Positions 37,909-46,579 of a stretch of 64,000 nt of DNA are shown here, piece after piece. Under the pieces are notes generated by a model, which was not told where the DNA came from, ran no database searches, and saw only the letters and a list, made by a program, of their open reading frames with translations. Every line of letters begins with the position of its first letter. Position 1 is the stretch's first letter. The position numbers and the translations under genes were made by a program. The DNA is from Candidatus Eisenbergiella merdipullorum (GTDB taxonomy: Bacteria > Bacillota > Clostridia > Lachnospirales > Lachnospiraceae), in the NCBI GenBank assembly GCA_019118445.1, contig DWYY01000124.1, positions 1-64,000 of the forward strand, given 5' to 3'.

Positions 37909-39408
37909 ATGAAACATTTTAAAAAAATTTTAGAAAGATTAAATAATAAAGTGTTTGCATGCTGTGCTGTCCTCTTATTTCTTTTCAGCATGCTTCCTCT
38001 CTGGTATCTGGCATTTTACGCCAGGCCAAGCGGGGATGATTATGGCTACAGCGCATTGACCCATGCTGCCTGGCTTGACACGCATTCCCTCATCGAGGTA
38101 TTAAAAGCGGCTGTGACAACAGTCATAAATAACTATAATTCATGGAATGGAGATTGGGTCACTACGTTTCTTTTTTCTCTGATGCCGGAGGTCTTTGCCC
38201 CATATTCTTTCTGGATTGTTCCTTTCATTATGACTGGAGCGGTAATTGCTGCCACATGGGTCTTTATGCATGAAATTTGTGTCAAGATCGCAAAAATACC
38301 AATAACGGACTGCATCATTTATACATCGCTGCTTTTACTGGCGGGTTATCAGTTTATTCCCAGTACAGCGATTGGAATGTACTGGTATGTTGGTTCCGTT
38401 CACTATATGCTGCCTCATGCGGTTGGACTGCTGGGTCTGGCCTGGCTGTCCGATTTTATGCGGACAGGTCGGCGAAGCAGGGTGCTCCTGCTTACCTTCA
38501 GCGCTTTTTTCGTTGGTGGGAGCAGTTATTTTACCAGTCTTCTGCTTTTCATGGTGCTTGTGGCTGTATTTGTCCTGGGATGGAGAAAAGGCCGGAAAAA
38601 AGTAATGTACTTGCTTATTCCGTTTCTGGTGGGGATGATCTGCTTTATTATCCAGTGTAAAGCGCCTGGAAATGCAGCGCGTGGCGGTGAGAACTTTGGT
38701 TTTAATGCTTCTCTTGCGGTTTATACGGTTCTGGAATCTTTGCGCAGAGGGATAACTACAATCATTAGTTATCTGCGGGAAAAGACATTTGTCTTTGTGA
38801 TCCTATTTGTGATTGCTCTGTTTGGCATGGGCTCCATGGACAAAGCAACAGAAAAGGGAAAATTTTCCTTCCCATTCCCATTGCTTTTTGTGATTTTTAT
38901 GTATGGTTGTTTCAGCTCGATGTTTGCGCCTGAGGTGTATTCGGAGATATATGATTCTATTGAGATATCTCTGGGGCCGGCAACTATCCGCTATTTTGTT
39001 TTTTTGCTTACATCGGCCCTCTCAATTTTGTATTGTGAGGGCTGGGTGATGGTTCGGATCAAAAAGAAAAAGATTTTCTCGGGAGAAAAATACCGCTTTA
39101 GGATACTGTTTCCCGGGCTTTTGGCTGCGGCGCTGTTTTTGCTTGCGGACAGGGACTGGATGCACGTATGTGTGGACAGAGAGGCTGTTGAATATGTGGT
39201 AAGCGGACAGGCAGAAGATTTCAGGGAACAGATCGCATCTCAAATGAAAATTCTTTTGGATGATTCGATTAAGGATGCTTATCTGGTTCCGACGAATCCG
39301 GAACAGGGTCCTTTAATGCATATGCCTGTTACAACGGATGAAGATGCTTTTACGAATTGGGCCGTGAAGGAATTTTACCGGAAAGATAAGGTGGTTATGC
39401 AGCAATAG
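37909..39408 (+). CDS. DUF6056-like polytopic membrane protein
   Basis: The protein has about 499 residues and around eleven helices. The first outer loop reads ARPSGDDYGYSALTHAAW, with the Asp-Asp pair typical of DUF6056 proteins, then DTHSLIEVLKAA and NSWNGDWVTTFLFSL. IGMYWYVGSVHYMLP and QCKAPGNAARG are later conserved blocks. These proteins look like GT-C transferases of unknown specificity. A GTG at 37906 immediately precedes the ATG, so the start may be three bases earlier. It heads a unit behind the promoter at 37.81 kb and is a tandem paralogue of the next gene. Confidence 0.72.
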   Translation: MKHFKKILERLNNKVFACCAVLLFLFSMLPLWYLAFYARPSGDDYGYSALTHAAWLDTHSLIEVLKAAVTTVINNYNSWNGDWVTTFLFSLMPEVFAPYSFWIVPFIMTGAVIAATWVFMHEICVKIAKIPITDCIIYTSLLLLAGYQFIPSTAIGMYWYVGSVHYMLPHAVGLLGLAWLSDFMRTGRRSRVLLLTFSAFFVGGSSYFTSLLLFMVLVAVFVLGWRKGRKKVMYLLIPFLVGMICFIIQCKAPGNAARGGENFGFNASLAVYTVLESLRRGITTIISYLREKTFVFVILFVIALFGMGSMDKATEKGKFSFPFPLLFVIFMYGCFSSMFAPEVYSEIYDSIEISLGPATIRYFVFLLTSALSILYCEGWVMVRIKKKKIFSGEKYRFRILFPGLLAAALFLLADRDWMHVCVDREAVEYVVSGQAEDFREQIASQMKILLDDSIKDAYLVPTNPEQGPLMHMPVTTDEDAFTNWAVKEFYRKDKVVMQQ

Positions 39409-39459
39409 ACAATCTGAGAAGATCCGATCATTAAAAAGAGATAAGTAGGAGATCTGGTA

Positions 39460-40923
39460 ATGAAAGCAATGAAGAAGCTGTTTTGCATACGGACACTTGC
39501 TGTTTTGGCTGTTTTAGGATATATAGTCAGTCTGTTTCCTGTTTTTGCAGCATCTATATATGCTTTTCCGCAGGCGGATGACTGGAGTTATTCTTACCAT
39601 ACGAGACTGGCCTGGGTGGATACGCATTCTATTCTGGAGGTACTGAAGGGAGCTTTTGCGGCGGTCGCTGATGCGTATGCAAACTGGCAGGGGACATTCT
39701 CCAGCATCTTTCTGATGTCACTTCAGCCTGGCATATGGGGGGAGCGTTTTTACGCGGCGGTTCCCTTCATAATGATAGGATTGCTGACGCTCTCGGTTAC
39801 TTTCTTCTTGAACCAGATATTAAAAGGAACTGACAAAAATTGCAGGGTGATTTTCAGTATGGCGGTTCTCTGGATCATCACCCAGGAAATCATATGTAAA
39901 CCGGCAGCTTTTTACTGGTATAATGGAGCAGTGCATTATATCGTTCCATTCTGCTTTCTGTTAATGCTTGCGGCTTGTATTTTAAGAAATCTGAGAGATT
40001 CCAGAAGAAAGACCGTGTTCTTCCTTTTAAGCCTGTTTTTTGCTTTTATGCTGGGCGGAGGCAATCTGGTAACTGCACTATTGACTGTGATCTGTTTCTT
40101 TTTTGCTGCCGTATTTCTTGTTCTTTTAAAGAAAAAGGAAAAGCTTTGGCTTGTTGTCATTCCAGGCATCGTAAATGTGGCGGCATTTCTGGCGAATATT
40201 TTTGCACCGGGCAACTGGCTGCGACAGGATGCTTCAGGAGAACCCTCCAATCCGATCGTCTCCATACTGCGTTCCTTCTACTATGGATTTTTTTATATAG
40301 GAGAATGGACGGATGAAACCGTATTGCTGGCTGTATTTCTTCTGATCCCGTTTATGTACAGAATTGTGCAGCAGATAAAGTTTCGCTTTCCTCTGCCGGG
40401 AGCGGTGGCAGCTTTCAGTTTCTGCCTGCTTTCATCGATGTTTACTCCTTCAGATTATGCTGTCCGTACAGTAAATATCGGGAGAGTGCAGAATATTATT
40501 TTTGCTATGTATGTGCTTCTGCTCATGTTGAATGTACTTTATCTGGTTGGATGGTATGCAAATAATGTGTCAGGAAAGCAGCCCTTGATAGAAGCGGGAA
40601 GTCTGAGTAAAAAAGAAAGAATCTGCTTTTATTGCCTTCTGGCCGTATTCCTTTTTGATATTGCGCTGGTATCCGTTGCGGAACCAGAGCGTTTTACATC
40701 GGCGCTGGCAGTGCGGGAACTGAGTGATGGCACTGCAGAAGAATTTGGAGAAGCGGCCTGGAATAATATACAGATTTTAAAGGAACCCGGAACAGAAGCA
40801 GTGATCACAGAAGTACCTAAGAAATCTTTGCTCCTTACGTCACGGGATGATATTGATCAATGGCATTACGGAGCTAAAATGTATTTCCGGAAGGATAAGG
40901 TAACGGTGATAAAACGGGAATGA
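39460..40923 (+). CDS. DUF6056-like polytopic membrane protein, tandem copy
   Basis: The 487-residue protein has the same layout and motifs as the one just upstream: FPQADDWSYSYHTRLAWVD, then DTHSILEVLKGA, ANWQGTFSSIFLMSL, FYWYNGAVHYIVP and IFAPGNWLRQD. The pair arose by gene duplication and has diverged well beyond simple recent copying. AGGAG precedes ATG 39460. The soluble C-terminal segment of about 80 residues ends with a MYFRKDKVTVI block similar to EFYRKDKVVMQ in the first copy. Confidence 0.72.
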   Translation: MKAMKKLFCIRTLAVLAVLGYIVSLFPVFAASIYAFPQADDWSYSYHTRLAWVDTHSILEVLKGAFAAVADAYANWQGTFSSIFLMSLQPGIWGERFYAAVPFIMIGLLTLSVTFFLNQILKGTDKNCRVIFSMAVLWIITQEIICKPAAFYWYNGAVHYIVPFCFLLMLAACILRNLRDSRRKTVFFLLSLFFAFMLGGGNLVTALLTVICFFFAAVFLVLLKKKEKLWLVVIPGIVNVAAFLANIFAPGNWLRQDASGEPSNPIVSILRSFYYGFFYIGEWTDETVLLAVFLLIPFMYRIVQQIKFRFPLPGAVAAFSFCLLSSMFTPSDYAVRTVNIGRVQNIIFAMYVLLLMLNVLYLVGWYANNVSGKQPLIEAGSLSKKERICFYCLLAVFLFDIALVSVAEPERFTSALAVRELSDGTAEEFGEAAWNNIQILKEPGTEAVITEVPKKSLLLTSRDDIDQWHYGAKMYFRKDKVTVIKRE

Positions 40924-41005
40924 TCACGGTATTTATCATGTTCGATAACTTAGAGCCAGAGATTCTGGATGCAGGGATTCTGATCGGAAAGGAACGTATA
41001 CAACA

Positions 41006-42061
41006 ATGAATAACAGACCCAACACCCTCTATCTCGTCGTACCCTGCTACAACGAGGAGGAAGCGCTTCCCCACAGCGCGCAGGTGATGAGAGAAAAACT
41101 GAACAGGCTGATGCAGGAAGGAAAGGCTTCCCCAAGAAGCAAGATCCTTCTCGTCAATGACGGAAGCCGCGATAAAACCTGGCAGATCATCCACAGCCTG
41201 TGCGATAAGGACACAGTCTTTGCGGGATTGAGCTTTTCCCGCAATTACGGACATCAGAGTGCCATCCTTGCCGGCATGATGGCGGCAAGGCAGCATGCGG
41301 ATATTGCGGTCACCATCGACGCGGACCTGCAGCAGGACATCGAGGCGCTGGATCAGTTCCTGGAAAAATATCAGGCGGGCTGTGAGATCGTGTACGGTAT
41401 CCGGAATGACCGGAATACGGACGGCTTTTTTAAGAAGCTGACGGCAAACGCTTTCTACGGGCTCATGCATCTGCTTGGGTGTAAGGTGATGAGAAACCAC
41501 GCGGATTACCGCCTGTTGTCGAAGAAGGCGCTGGATGCGCTGGCGGAATATAAGGAAGTGAATCTGTTCCTGCGGGGCCTGATCCCCACCATGGGATTCC
41601 AGTCGGACGTGGTCTATTTTGATGTGAAGGAGCGGGAGGCGGGAACTTCTAAATACACCTTCCGTAAGATGCTGACCCTCGCTACGGACGGCATTACTTC
41701 CATGAGCACCCGGCCGATCCAGTTGATCACAATATTGGGCTTCCTGGTGAGCGTTTTCAGTTTCTGCATGATCATCTACTGTATTGTGGACTGGTTCCAC
41801 GGAAGGAATGTGCCCGGGTATACCACTTCGTTGGTGGTTTCCCTTCTCATGGGCGGCCTGACGATTTTTTCGCTTGGGATCGTGGGAGAATATGTGGGTA
41901 AGATTTATCTGGAAACAAAGGCTCGTCCAAGATATATTGTCGAATCATTTATCTGGAGAGATGTGAAAAGTCAGAATAGTACAGACAATTCAGAAAATTC
42001 AGATAATTTCGACGATATAAAAAACACAGAAAACGAGGAGAAACTCCATGCCTCAAATTGA
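41006..42061 (+). CDS. GtrB-type polyprenyl-phosphate glycosyltransferase (GT2 with two C-terminal helices)
   Basis: The 351-residue protein has LYLVVPCYNEEEALPHSAQV, LLVNDGSRDKTWQII and VTIDADLQQDIEALDQFLEK: the GT2 fold with the DAD-LQ signature of polyprenyl-phosphate sugar synthases. Two hydrophobic helices near residues 245-310 anchor it. It makes a lipid-phosphate sugar on the inner face; GtrA-type proteins move it and GT-C proteins use it outside. The C-terminal 30 residues are Asn/Asp/Glu-rich. The end overlaps the deacetylase gene by 14 bases. Confidence 0.87.
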   Translation: MNNRPNTLYLVVPCYNEEEALPHSAQVMREKLNRLMQEGKASPRSKILLVNDGSRDKTWQIIHSLCDKDTVFAGLSFSRNYGHQSAILAGMMAARQHADIAVTIDADLQQDIEALDQFLEKYQAGCEIVYGIRNDRNTDGFFKKLTANAFYGLMHLLGCKVMRNHADYRLLSKKALDALAEYKEVNLFLRGLIPTMGFQSDVVYFDVKEREAGTSKYTFRKMLTLATDGITSMSTRPIQLITILGFLVSVFSFCMIIYCIVDWFHGRNVPGYTTSLVVSLLMGGLTIFSLGIVGEYVGKIYLETKARPRYIVESFIWRDVKSQNSTDNSENSDNFDDIKNTENEEKLHASN

Positions 42062-42965
42062 GATCCATGCCGATGATTACGCCATATCCCCGCATTCTTC
42101 AGAGGATATCCTGAACTGCCTGCGGGCGGGAAAGCTGGATGGGATCAGCGTCCTGACCAATATGTCCTGTTATAAGGAATATGCGGCGAAGCTGAAGGCG
42201 GAATACAACAGCTTCCCCAAGAAACCTAAACTGACGGTGCATCTGAACTTTATGGAAGGCCACTGTGCGGCAAAGCCGGAGGAGGTGCCGCATCTGGTGG
42301 ATGAGAGCGGGTATTTTAACATAAGCTGGGGAACGCTTTTTAAATGGAATTATACACCTAAGGTGTTCCTGCCGTTGAAAAAGGAATTGAAGGCGGAGAT
42401 CGTGGCGCAGACGGAACGGTTCCGGGACGTTTTCGGAACGGACATGCCGCTGCGTTTTGACGGCCATCAGCACACGCAGATGATCCCCATCGTGTACTGG
42501 GCGCTTTTGGAGGTGATCGTGGAGCAGCTTTATCCCACGGAGTATATCCGCGTGACGAAGGAGCCGATCCTGCCTTATCTGAAATCCCCCGGTCTCTGGA
42601 AGACGTACCGGCCTGTGAACTGGGTGAAAAATCTGATCCTGAATTATCTTGCGCCGGGGATGGAGAAAACGGTGATCCAAAATCACCCTTCCTGGCAGAA
42701 AGAAAACGCGCCCATGTTTCTGTGGGGAATGGTGATGAGCGGCCGCATGGATGAAACCCGGGTGAAAAAACTGCTTCCGGCCATGAAGGAACAGGCGGAG
42801 AAAAAAAGACGGAATCTGGAGATCCTGTTTCATCCTGGTACGGTGCTCCCGGAGGAATTGGGAGAAGAATTCTGCAACCACAGTGCAAATGGGTTTCATG
42901 TGTCAGAGGGAAGGCATGTGGAGTATGAAACCGTCATGTCCCTGACGGAAGAGGAGCTGCGATGA
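42048..42965 (+). CDS. ChbG/HpnK (YdjC)-family carbohydrate deacetylase
   Basis: The 305-residue protein has HADDYAISPHSSEDI at its N-terminus with the metal-binding Asp, LTVHLNFMEG with a His ligand, RFDGHQHTQMIPIVYW and a late LFHPGT block. This is the family of YdjC/ChbG deacetylases, which remove N-acetyl groups from oligosaccharides or, in HpnK, from a hopanoid sugar. It has no signal peptide, so it likely acts in the cytoplasm, perhaps on a lipid-linked GlcNAc made by a neighbour. GAGGAG precedes the ATG within the preceding gene. Confidence 0.84.
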   Translation: MPQIEIHADDYAISPHSSEDILNCLRAGKLDGISVLTNMSCYKEYAAKLKAEYNSFPKKPKLTVHLNFMEGHCAAKPEEVPHLVDESGYFNISWGTLFKWNYTPKVFLPLKKELKAEIVAQTERFRDVFGTDMPLRFDGHQHTQMIPIVYWALLEVIVEQLYPTEYIRVTKEPILPYLKSPGLWKTYRPVNWVKNLILNYLAPGMEKTVIQNHPSWQKENAPMFLWGMVMSGRMDETRVKKLLPAMKEQAEKKRRNLEILFHPGTVLPEELGEEFCNHSANGFHVSEGRHVEYETVMSLTEEELR

Positions 42966-44416
42966 AGGAAATTTCAGAGAGGAAGAAAGTTTCAGAATGG
43001 AAAGGAATACGGGACCCGGAGACAGGAAGGCGTCTGTTTTTTTGTCTCTCGGTCCTTGCCGCCTTTGTCCTGATCTTCATCTTTAATGTGCTGACCCCCA
43101 TGATGACGGATGACCTGTTTTATTCCAAAACGGTGTCGGAAGCGTCTTCGGTATGGGAGCTGTTTGGGCAGGAATATGAGCAGTATATGACCTGGACCGG
43201 GCGTTCGGTATGTCATATGATCCTGCGTTTTTTCCTGCTGACGGACAAGATGTTCTTTAACGTGGCCAATTCCGTCGTCTTCGTCCTGCTCACCCTGCTG
43301 ATCTACTGGAATGTGGAGCATAAAAAAAAGTATGATACGCCGGTATTTCTCCTGGTCAACCTGCTCGTATGGATGTTCGGCGTGGTATTCCGGCAGACGG
43401 TCCTGTGGGAGACCGGGGCCTGCAACTATCTGTGGGGTTCCGCCATCATCCTGAGCTTCATCACCCTGTATCGTTACGGCCTGAAGCGGGAGAGCGCTTC
43501 CGGGCAGGGAGCAGGAAAGCCCGGCGTGAGGCATCCTGTTCTGTGGACGGTCTTTCTTCCAATCCTGGGCGTGCTTGCCGGCTGGTGCAATGAAAACACC
43601 TCCGGCGGCGGGCTGCTGATGACGCTTCTGTGCCTCTTTTTTTATCTGTATGAGAGAAAAAGGGACAGCGCCGGTTCCGGCCATGCGCTGAAGCCGTGGA
43701 TGGCCACTGGGCTGATCGGCAATGGGATCGGCCTCGCCGTCATGGTGCTGGCTCCTGGAAATGCCATCCGCGCGCAGGTCCAGGAGGAGGAGCATTCCGG
43801 CCTTCTGGGGTATATGGCCCGTTTCCAGAAGATCACGCTGGCGGTACGGGAGAATTTCCTGCTCCTTCTGATCATCGGGATCCTTCTGTTCATTATCGTT
43901 TATTATCAGAAAAAAAGCTGGAAGGCTTTGTGGGCCTATTCCCGAAACGGCATTCTGTGGGCTTTTGTCTTCCTCGCCACCTGCTATGCGCTGGTGCTGA
44001 CGCCGGAGCCGCAGGCCAGGGCATATTTCGGCGCGGGGATATTCCTCACCATCGCGGTGGTCCAGTTTTTCGTGGATGTATCGGAGAAGGAAGTGGTCTT
44101 TGCCAGCCTGAAAACCGGCCTGATCTCCGTGATGCTGCTCATCATGTTTTTCACTTACATGGACAGCGGGGCGAACCTGGCGAGGATCTACCGGGAATAT
44201 CATGAACGGGACGTATATCTGGCGCAGAAAGCGGAGGAAGGGGCTGCGGATGTGACTGTCCCCATGCTCCGGCCGGATTTTGAGACGAAATACAGTGACG
44301 GCTACAATTCCGACATCCGGGAGGACCCGGGCTACTGGATCAATGTGGCCTATGCGACATACTACGGATTCAACAGCGTTTCCGGCGTTCCCAGAGAAGG
44401 ATGGACGGACTATTGA
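42962..44416 (+). CDS. DUF6056-like polytopic membrane protein, third copy
   Basis: The 484-residue protein starts with an ATGA overlap on the deacetylase stop. Outer-loop residues TPMMTDDLFYSKTVSEASS carry the same Asp-Asp position as the two upstream DUF6056-like proteins, then EYEQYMTWTGRSVCHMIL, TGACNYLWGSAI, CNENTSGGGLLMTLL and LAPGNAIRAQ. It is nearer to the classical DUF6056 pattern than the other two. About eleven helices and a soluble C-terminal tail are visible. Likely role: extracytoplasmic sugar transfer from a polyprenyl donor. Confidence 0.74.
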   Translation: MKEISERKKVSEWKGIRDPETGRRLFFCLSVLAAFVLIFIFNVLTPMMTDDLFYSKTVSEASSVWELFGQEYEQYMTWTGRSVCHMILRFFLLTDKMFFNVANSVVFVLLTLLIYWNVEHKKKYDTPVFLLVNLLVWMFGVVFRQTVLWETGACNYLWGSAIILSFITLYRYGLKRESASGQGAGKPGVRHPVLWTVFLPILGVLAGWCNENTSGGGLLMTLLCLFFYLYERKRDSAGSGHALKPWMATGLIGNGIGLAVMVLAPGNAIRAQVQEEEHSGLLGYMARFQKITLAVRENFLLLLIIGILLFIIVYYQKKSWKALWAYSRNGILWAFVFLATCYALVLTPEPQARAYFGAGIFLTIAVVQFFVDVSEKEVVFASLKTGLISVMLLIMFFTYMDSGANLARIYREYHERDVYLAQKAEEGAADVTVPMLRPDFETKYSDGYNSDIREDPGYWINVAYATYYGFNSVSGVPREGWTDY

Positions 44417-44509
44417 TTGCGGCATGGAGCGAAATGTGATATGCTAAAGGGCGAAGCCGGCGGTCTGCGCCTGTCTTTGCAGGGAAGATTAGACGAAAAG
44501 GAGTTTTTC

Positions 44510-46291
44510 ATGCGACAGGACCTGGAATATCCGTTTGATCCGGAATACATTCTGAAAAAATCAAAGCATATCAAAAAGGAGCTTCTTGCGGACGGTACGT
44601 CCCGCATCAGTAAGCGGATCGCCGTCCTGGGCGGGAGCACCACCCATGACGTGATCCGTATTTTGGAGCTGTTCCTGCTGGATCAGGGGATCGCTCCTGT
44701 TTTTTACGAATCGGAGTACGGTCAGTACTGGCAGGACGCCATGTTCGGAAATGAAAAGCTGGATGCATTTCATCCGGATATCATCTATGTCCATACGAGT
44801 AACCGGAATATCACGAACTGGCCCGCGCCGGGCTGGGACAGCTCCGCGGCAGATGCGGCGCTGGAAGAGCAGTTCGGCCATTTTCAGGCGATGTGGGAGA
44901 AGATCCGGGAAAAATGGAACTGTCCCATCATCCAGAACAACATGGAGGAGCCCTTTTACCGTCTTCTAGGCAATCAGGACGGCGTGAATCCGGGCGGACG
45001 GACCGCTTTCGTGCGGCGGCTGAATGAAAAATTTGCCGCGTATGCCAGGAGCACGGAGAATTTTTATATCAATGATATCAACTACCAGTCCGCCGCCTTC
45101 GGGCTGGACGCCTGGTCGGACCCGTTTTACTGGCACATGTACAAATATGCGCTGTGCCTGAAGGCGATCCCATGGCTTGCGCTGAACGTGTCCAACATCA
45201 TAAAGTCCATTTTCGGAAAGAACAAAAAGTCTCTGGTTTTGGATCTGGACAACACGCTCTGGGGCGGCGTCGTCGGCGACGACGGCGTGGAGAACCTGCA
45301 GATCGGACAGGAGACCTCCATGGGGCAGGTTTATTCGGAATTTCAGTCCTATGTGAAATCCTTAAAGGATATCGGGATCATGTTGAATGTGGATTCCAAA
45401 AATGAGGAGGAGAACGCGCTGGCAGGGCTGAATCATCCGGACGGCATCCTGAGGCCGGAGGATTTTATTCTGATAAAAGCCAACTGGGAGCCGAAAAGCG
45501 AGAATATTCTGACAATAGCGAAGGAATTGAATATTTTGCCGGACAGTCTGGTGTTTGTGGACGATAATCCTGCGGAGCGGGAGATCGTGCGGACCCAGGT
45601 GGAAGGGGCAGCGGTCCCGGAGATCGGTTCGCCGGAGCAGTATATCCGCGTTCTGGACCATAACGGTTATTTTGAAGTGACTTCCCTTTCCGAGGACGAC
45701 CGGAAGCGGAATGAGATGTATAAGGCCAATGCCCTGCGTGCGGCGCAGCAGGCCAGCTTCACGGATTATGGGGCTTATCTGGAATCCCTGCGGATGAAGG
45801 CGGTGATCCGTCCCTTTGAGGCGCTGTATATGGCGCGGATCGCCCAGCTCACCAACAAGAGCAATCAGTTTAACCTGACGACCAGGCGTTATACTCAGGC
45901 GCAGATCGAAGAGGCGGCGCAGGATCCTGCCTGCATTACCCTGTACGGCAAGCTTGAGGACAAGTTCGGGGACAACGGCGTGGTGACGGTCCTGATCGGG
46001 CATGAGGCAGGCAAAGCCCTTCACCTTGACCTATGGCTGATGAGCTGCCGCGTCCTGAAGCGGGACATGGAATACGCCATGATGGATGTGCTGGTTGAAA
46101 AGTGCAGGGAGCGCGGCATCCGCACGATCTACGGTTACTATTATCCTACCGCGAAAAACGGGATGGTGCGGGATTTCTACGGGCTGCAGGGTTTTGAAAA
46201 GATCCGGGAAGACGAAAACGGTGCCGTGTGGAAGTTTGAGATCCCGGACGCCTATGAAAAGAAGAACCATTACATTGAAATAGAAGAATGA
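44510..46291 (+). CDS. FkbH-like HAD-IIIC protein (SGNH-like + HAD + GNAT-like domains)
   Basis: The protein has 593 residues from ATG 44510 (AAGGAG at proper spacing; the longer reading frame starts at 44417 without a site). Residues 35-130 look SGNH-like (IAVLGGSTTHDVIRILELF, FHPDIIYVHTSNRNI). Residues 240-380 are the FkbH/HAD-IIIC core with LVLDLDNTLWGGVVGDDG, Asp245 and Asp247 being the usual phosphoryl Asps. The rest resembles a GNAT-like domain (ARIAQLTNKSNQFNLTTRRY). FkbH enzymes load a glyceryl group from 1,3-bisphosphoglycerate onto an acyl carrier protein. The next gene encodes an ACP and the one after an MBOAT, which fits this. Confidence 0.85.
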   Translation: MRQDLEYPFDPEYILKKSKHIKKELLADGTSRISKRIAVLGGSTTHDVIRILELFLLDQGIAPVFYESEYGQYWQDAMFGNEKLDAFHPDIIYVHTSNRNITNWPAPGWDSSAADAALEEQFGHFQAMWEKIREKWNCPIIQNNMEEPFYRLLGNQDGVNPGGRTAFVRRLNEKFAAYARSTENFYINDINYQSAAFGLDAWSDPFYWHMYKYALCLKAIPWLALNVSNIIKSIFGKNKKSLVLDLDNTLWGGVVGDDGVENLQIGQETSMGQVYSEFQSYVKSLKDIGIMLNVDSKNEEENALAGLNHPDGILRPEDFILIKANWEPKSENILTIAKELNILPDSLVFVDDNPAEREIVRTQVEGAAVPEIGSPEQYIRVLDHNGYFEVTSLSEDDRKRNEMYKANALRAAQQASFTDYGAYLESLRMKAVIRPFEALYMARIAQLTNKSNQFNLTTRRYTQAQIEEAAQDPACITLYGKLEDKFGDNGVVTVLIGHEAGKALHLDLWLMSCRVLKRDMEYAMMDVLVEKCRERGIRTIYGYYYPTAKNGMVRDFYGLQGFEKIREDENGAVWKFEIPDAYEKKNHYIEIEE

Positions 46292-46307
46292 AAAAATGGA
46301 GGAGATC

Positions 46308-46550
46308 ATGACAAGAGAAGAAGTTTACGAAACCTTAAACGGTGTATTCCAGGACGTGTTTGATGATGAGAGCATTACGGTGAATGATGAGACCACTTCC
46401 GATGACATTGACGGCTGGGATTCCCTGGAGCACATCAACCTGATCGCCGCGGTGGAGCAGGAATTCGGCGTAAAGTTCAACATGGGCCAGGTGGTTTCCA
46501 TGAAGAACGTGGGAGAAATGGTGGATATCATTTTAAGCCAGATCGACTGA
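46308..46550 (+). CDS. Acyl carrier protein
   Basis: This 80-residue protein has IDGWDSLEHINLIAAVE with Ser39 as the phosphopantetheine attachment site, the DSLxxI motif of acyl and peptidyl carrier proteins, and a net acidic sequence. ATG 46308 is preferred because GGAGG (46299-46303) sits just before it; the first in-frame ATG at 46296 contains that site. It lies 16 bases after the FkbH-like gene and 29 bases before the MBOAT gene, suggesting that it carries the acyl group from one to the other rather than serving fatty acid synthesis. Confidence 0.9.
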   Translation: MTREEVYETLNGVFQDVFDDESITVNDETTSDDIDGWDSLEHINLIAAVEQEFGVKFNMGQVVSMKNVGEMVDIILSQID

Positions 46551-46579
46551 TATCTTCCTGAAGGAAAGGAACGGAAACG

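Noticed and set aside
40924-41005. Short inverted repeat TTATC-N6-GATAA and repeated GATTCTG before the GtrB-type gene
   Set aside because: Too short and degenerate to separate from chance; no promoter elements seen with it.
42992-44425. A 477-residue open frame on the minus strand
   Set aside because: It is exactly antisense to a clear DUF6056-like gene and reads as low-information His/Gln/Arg-rich protein.
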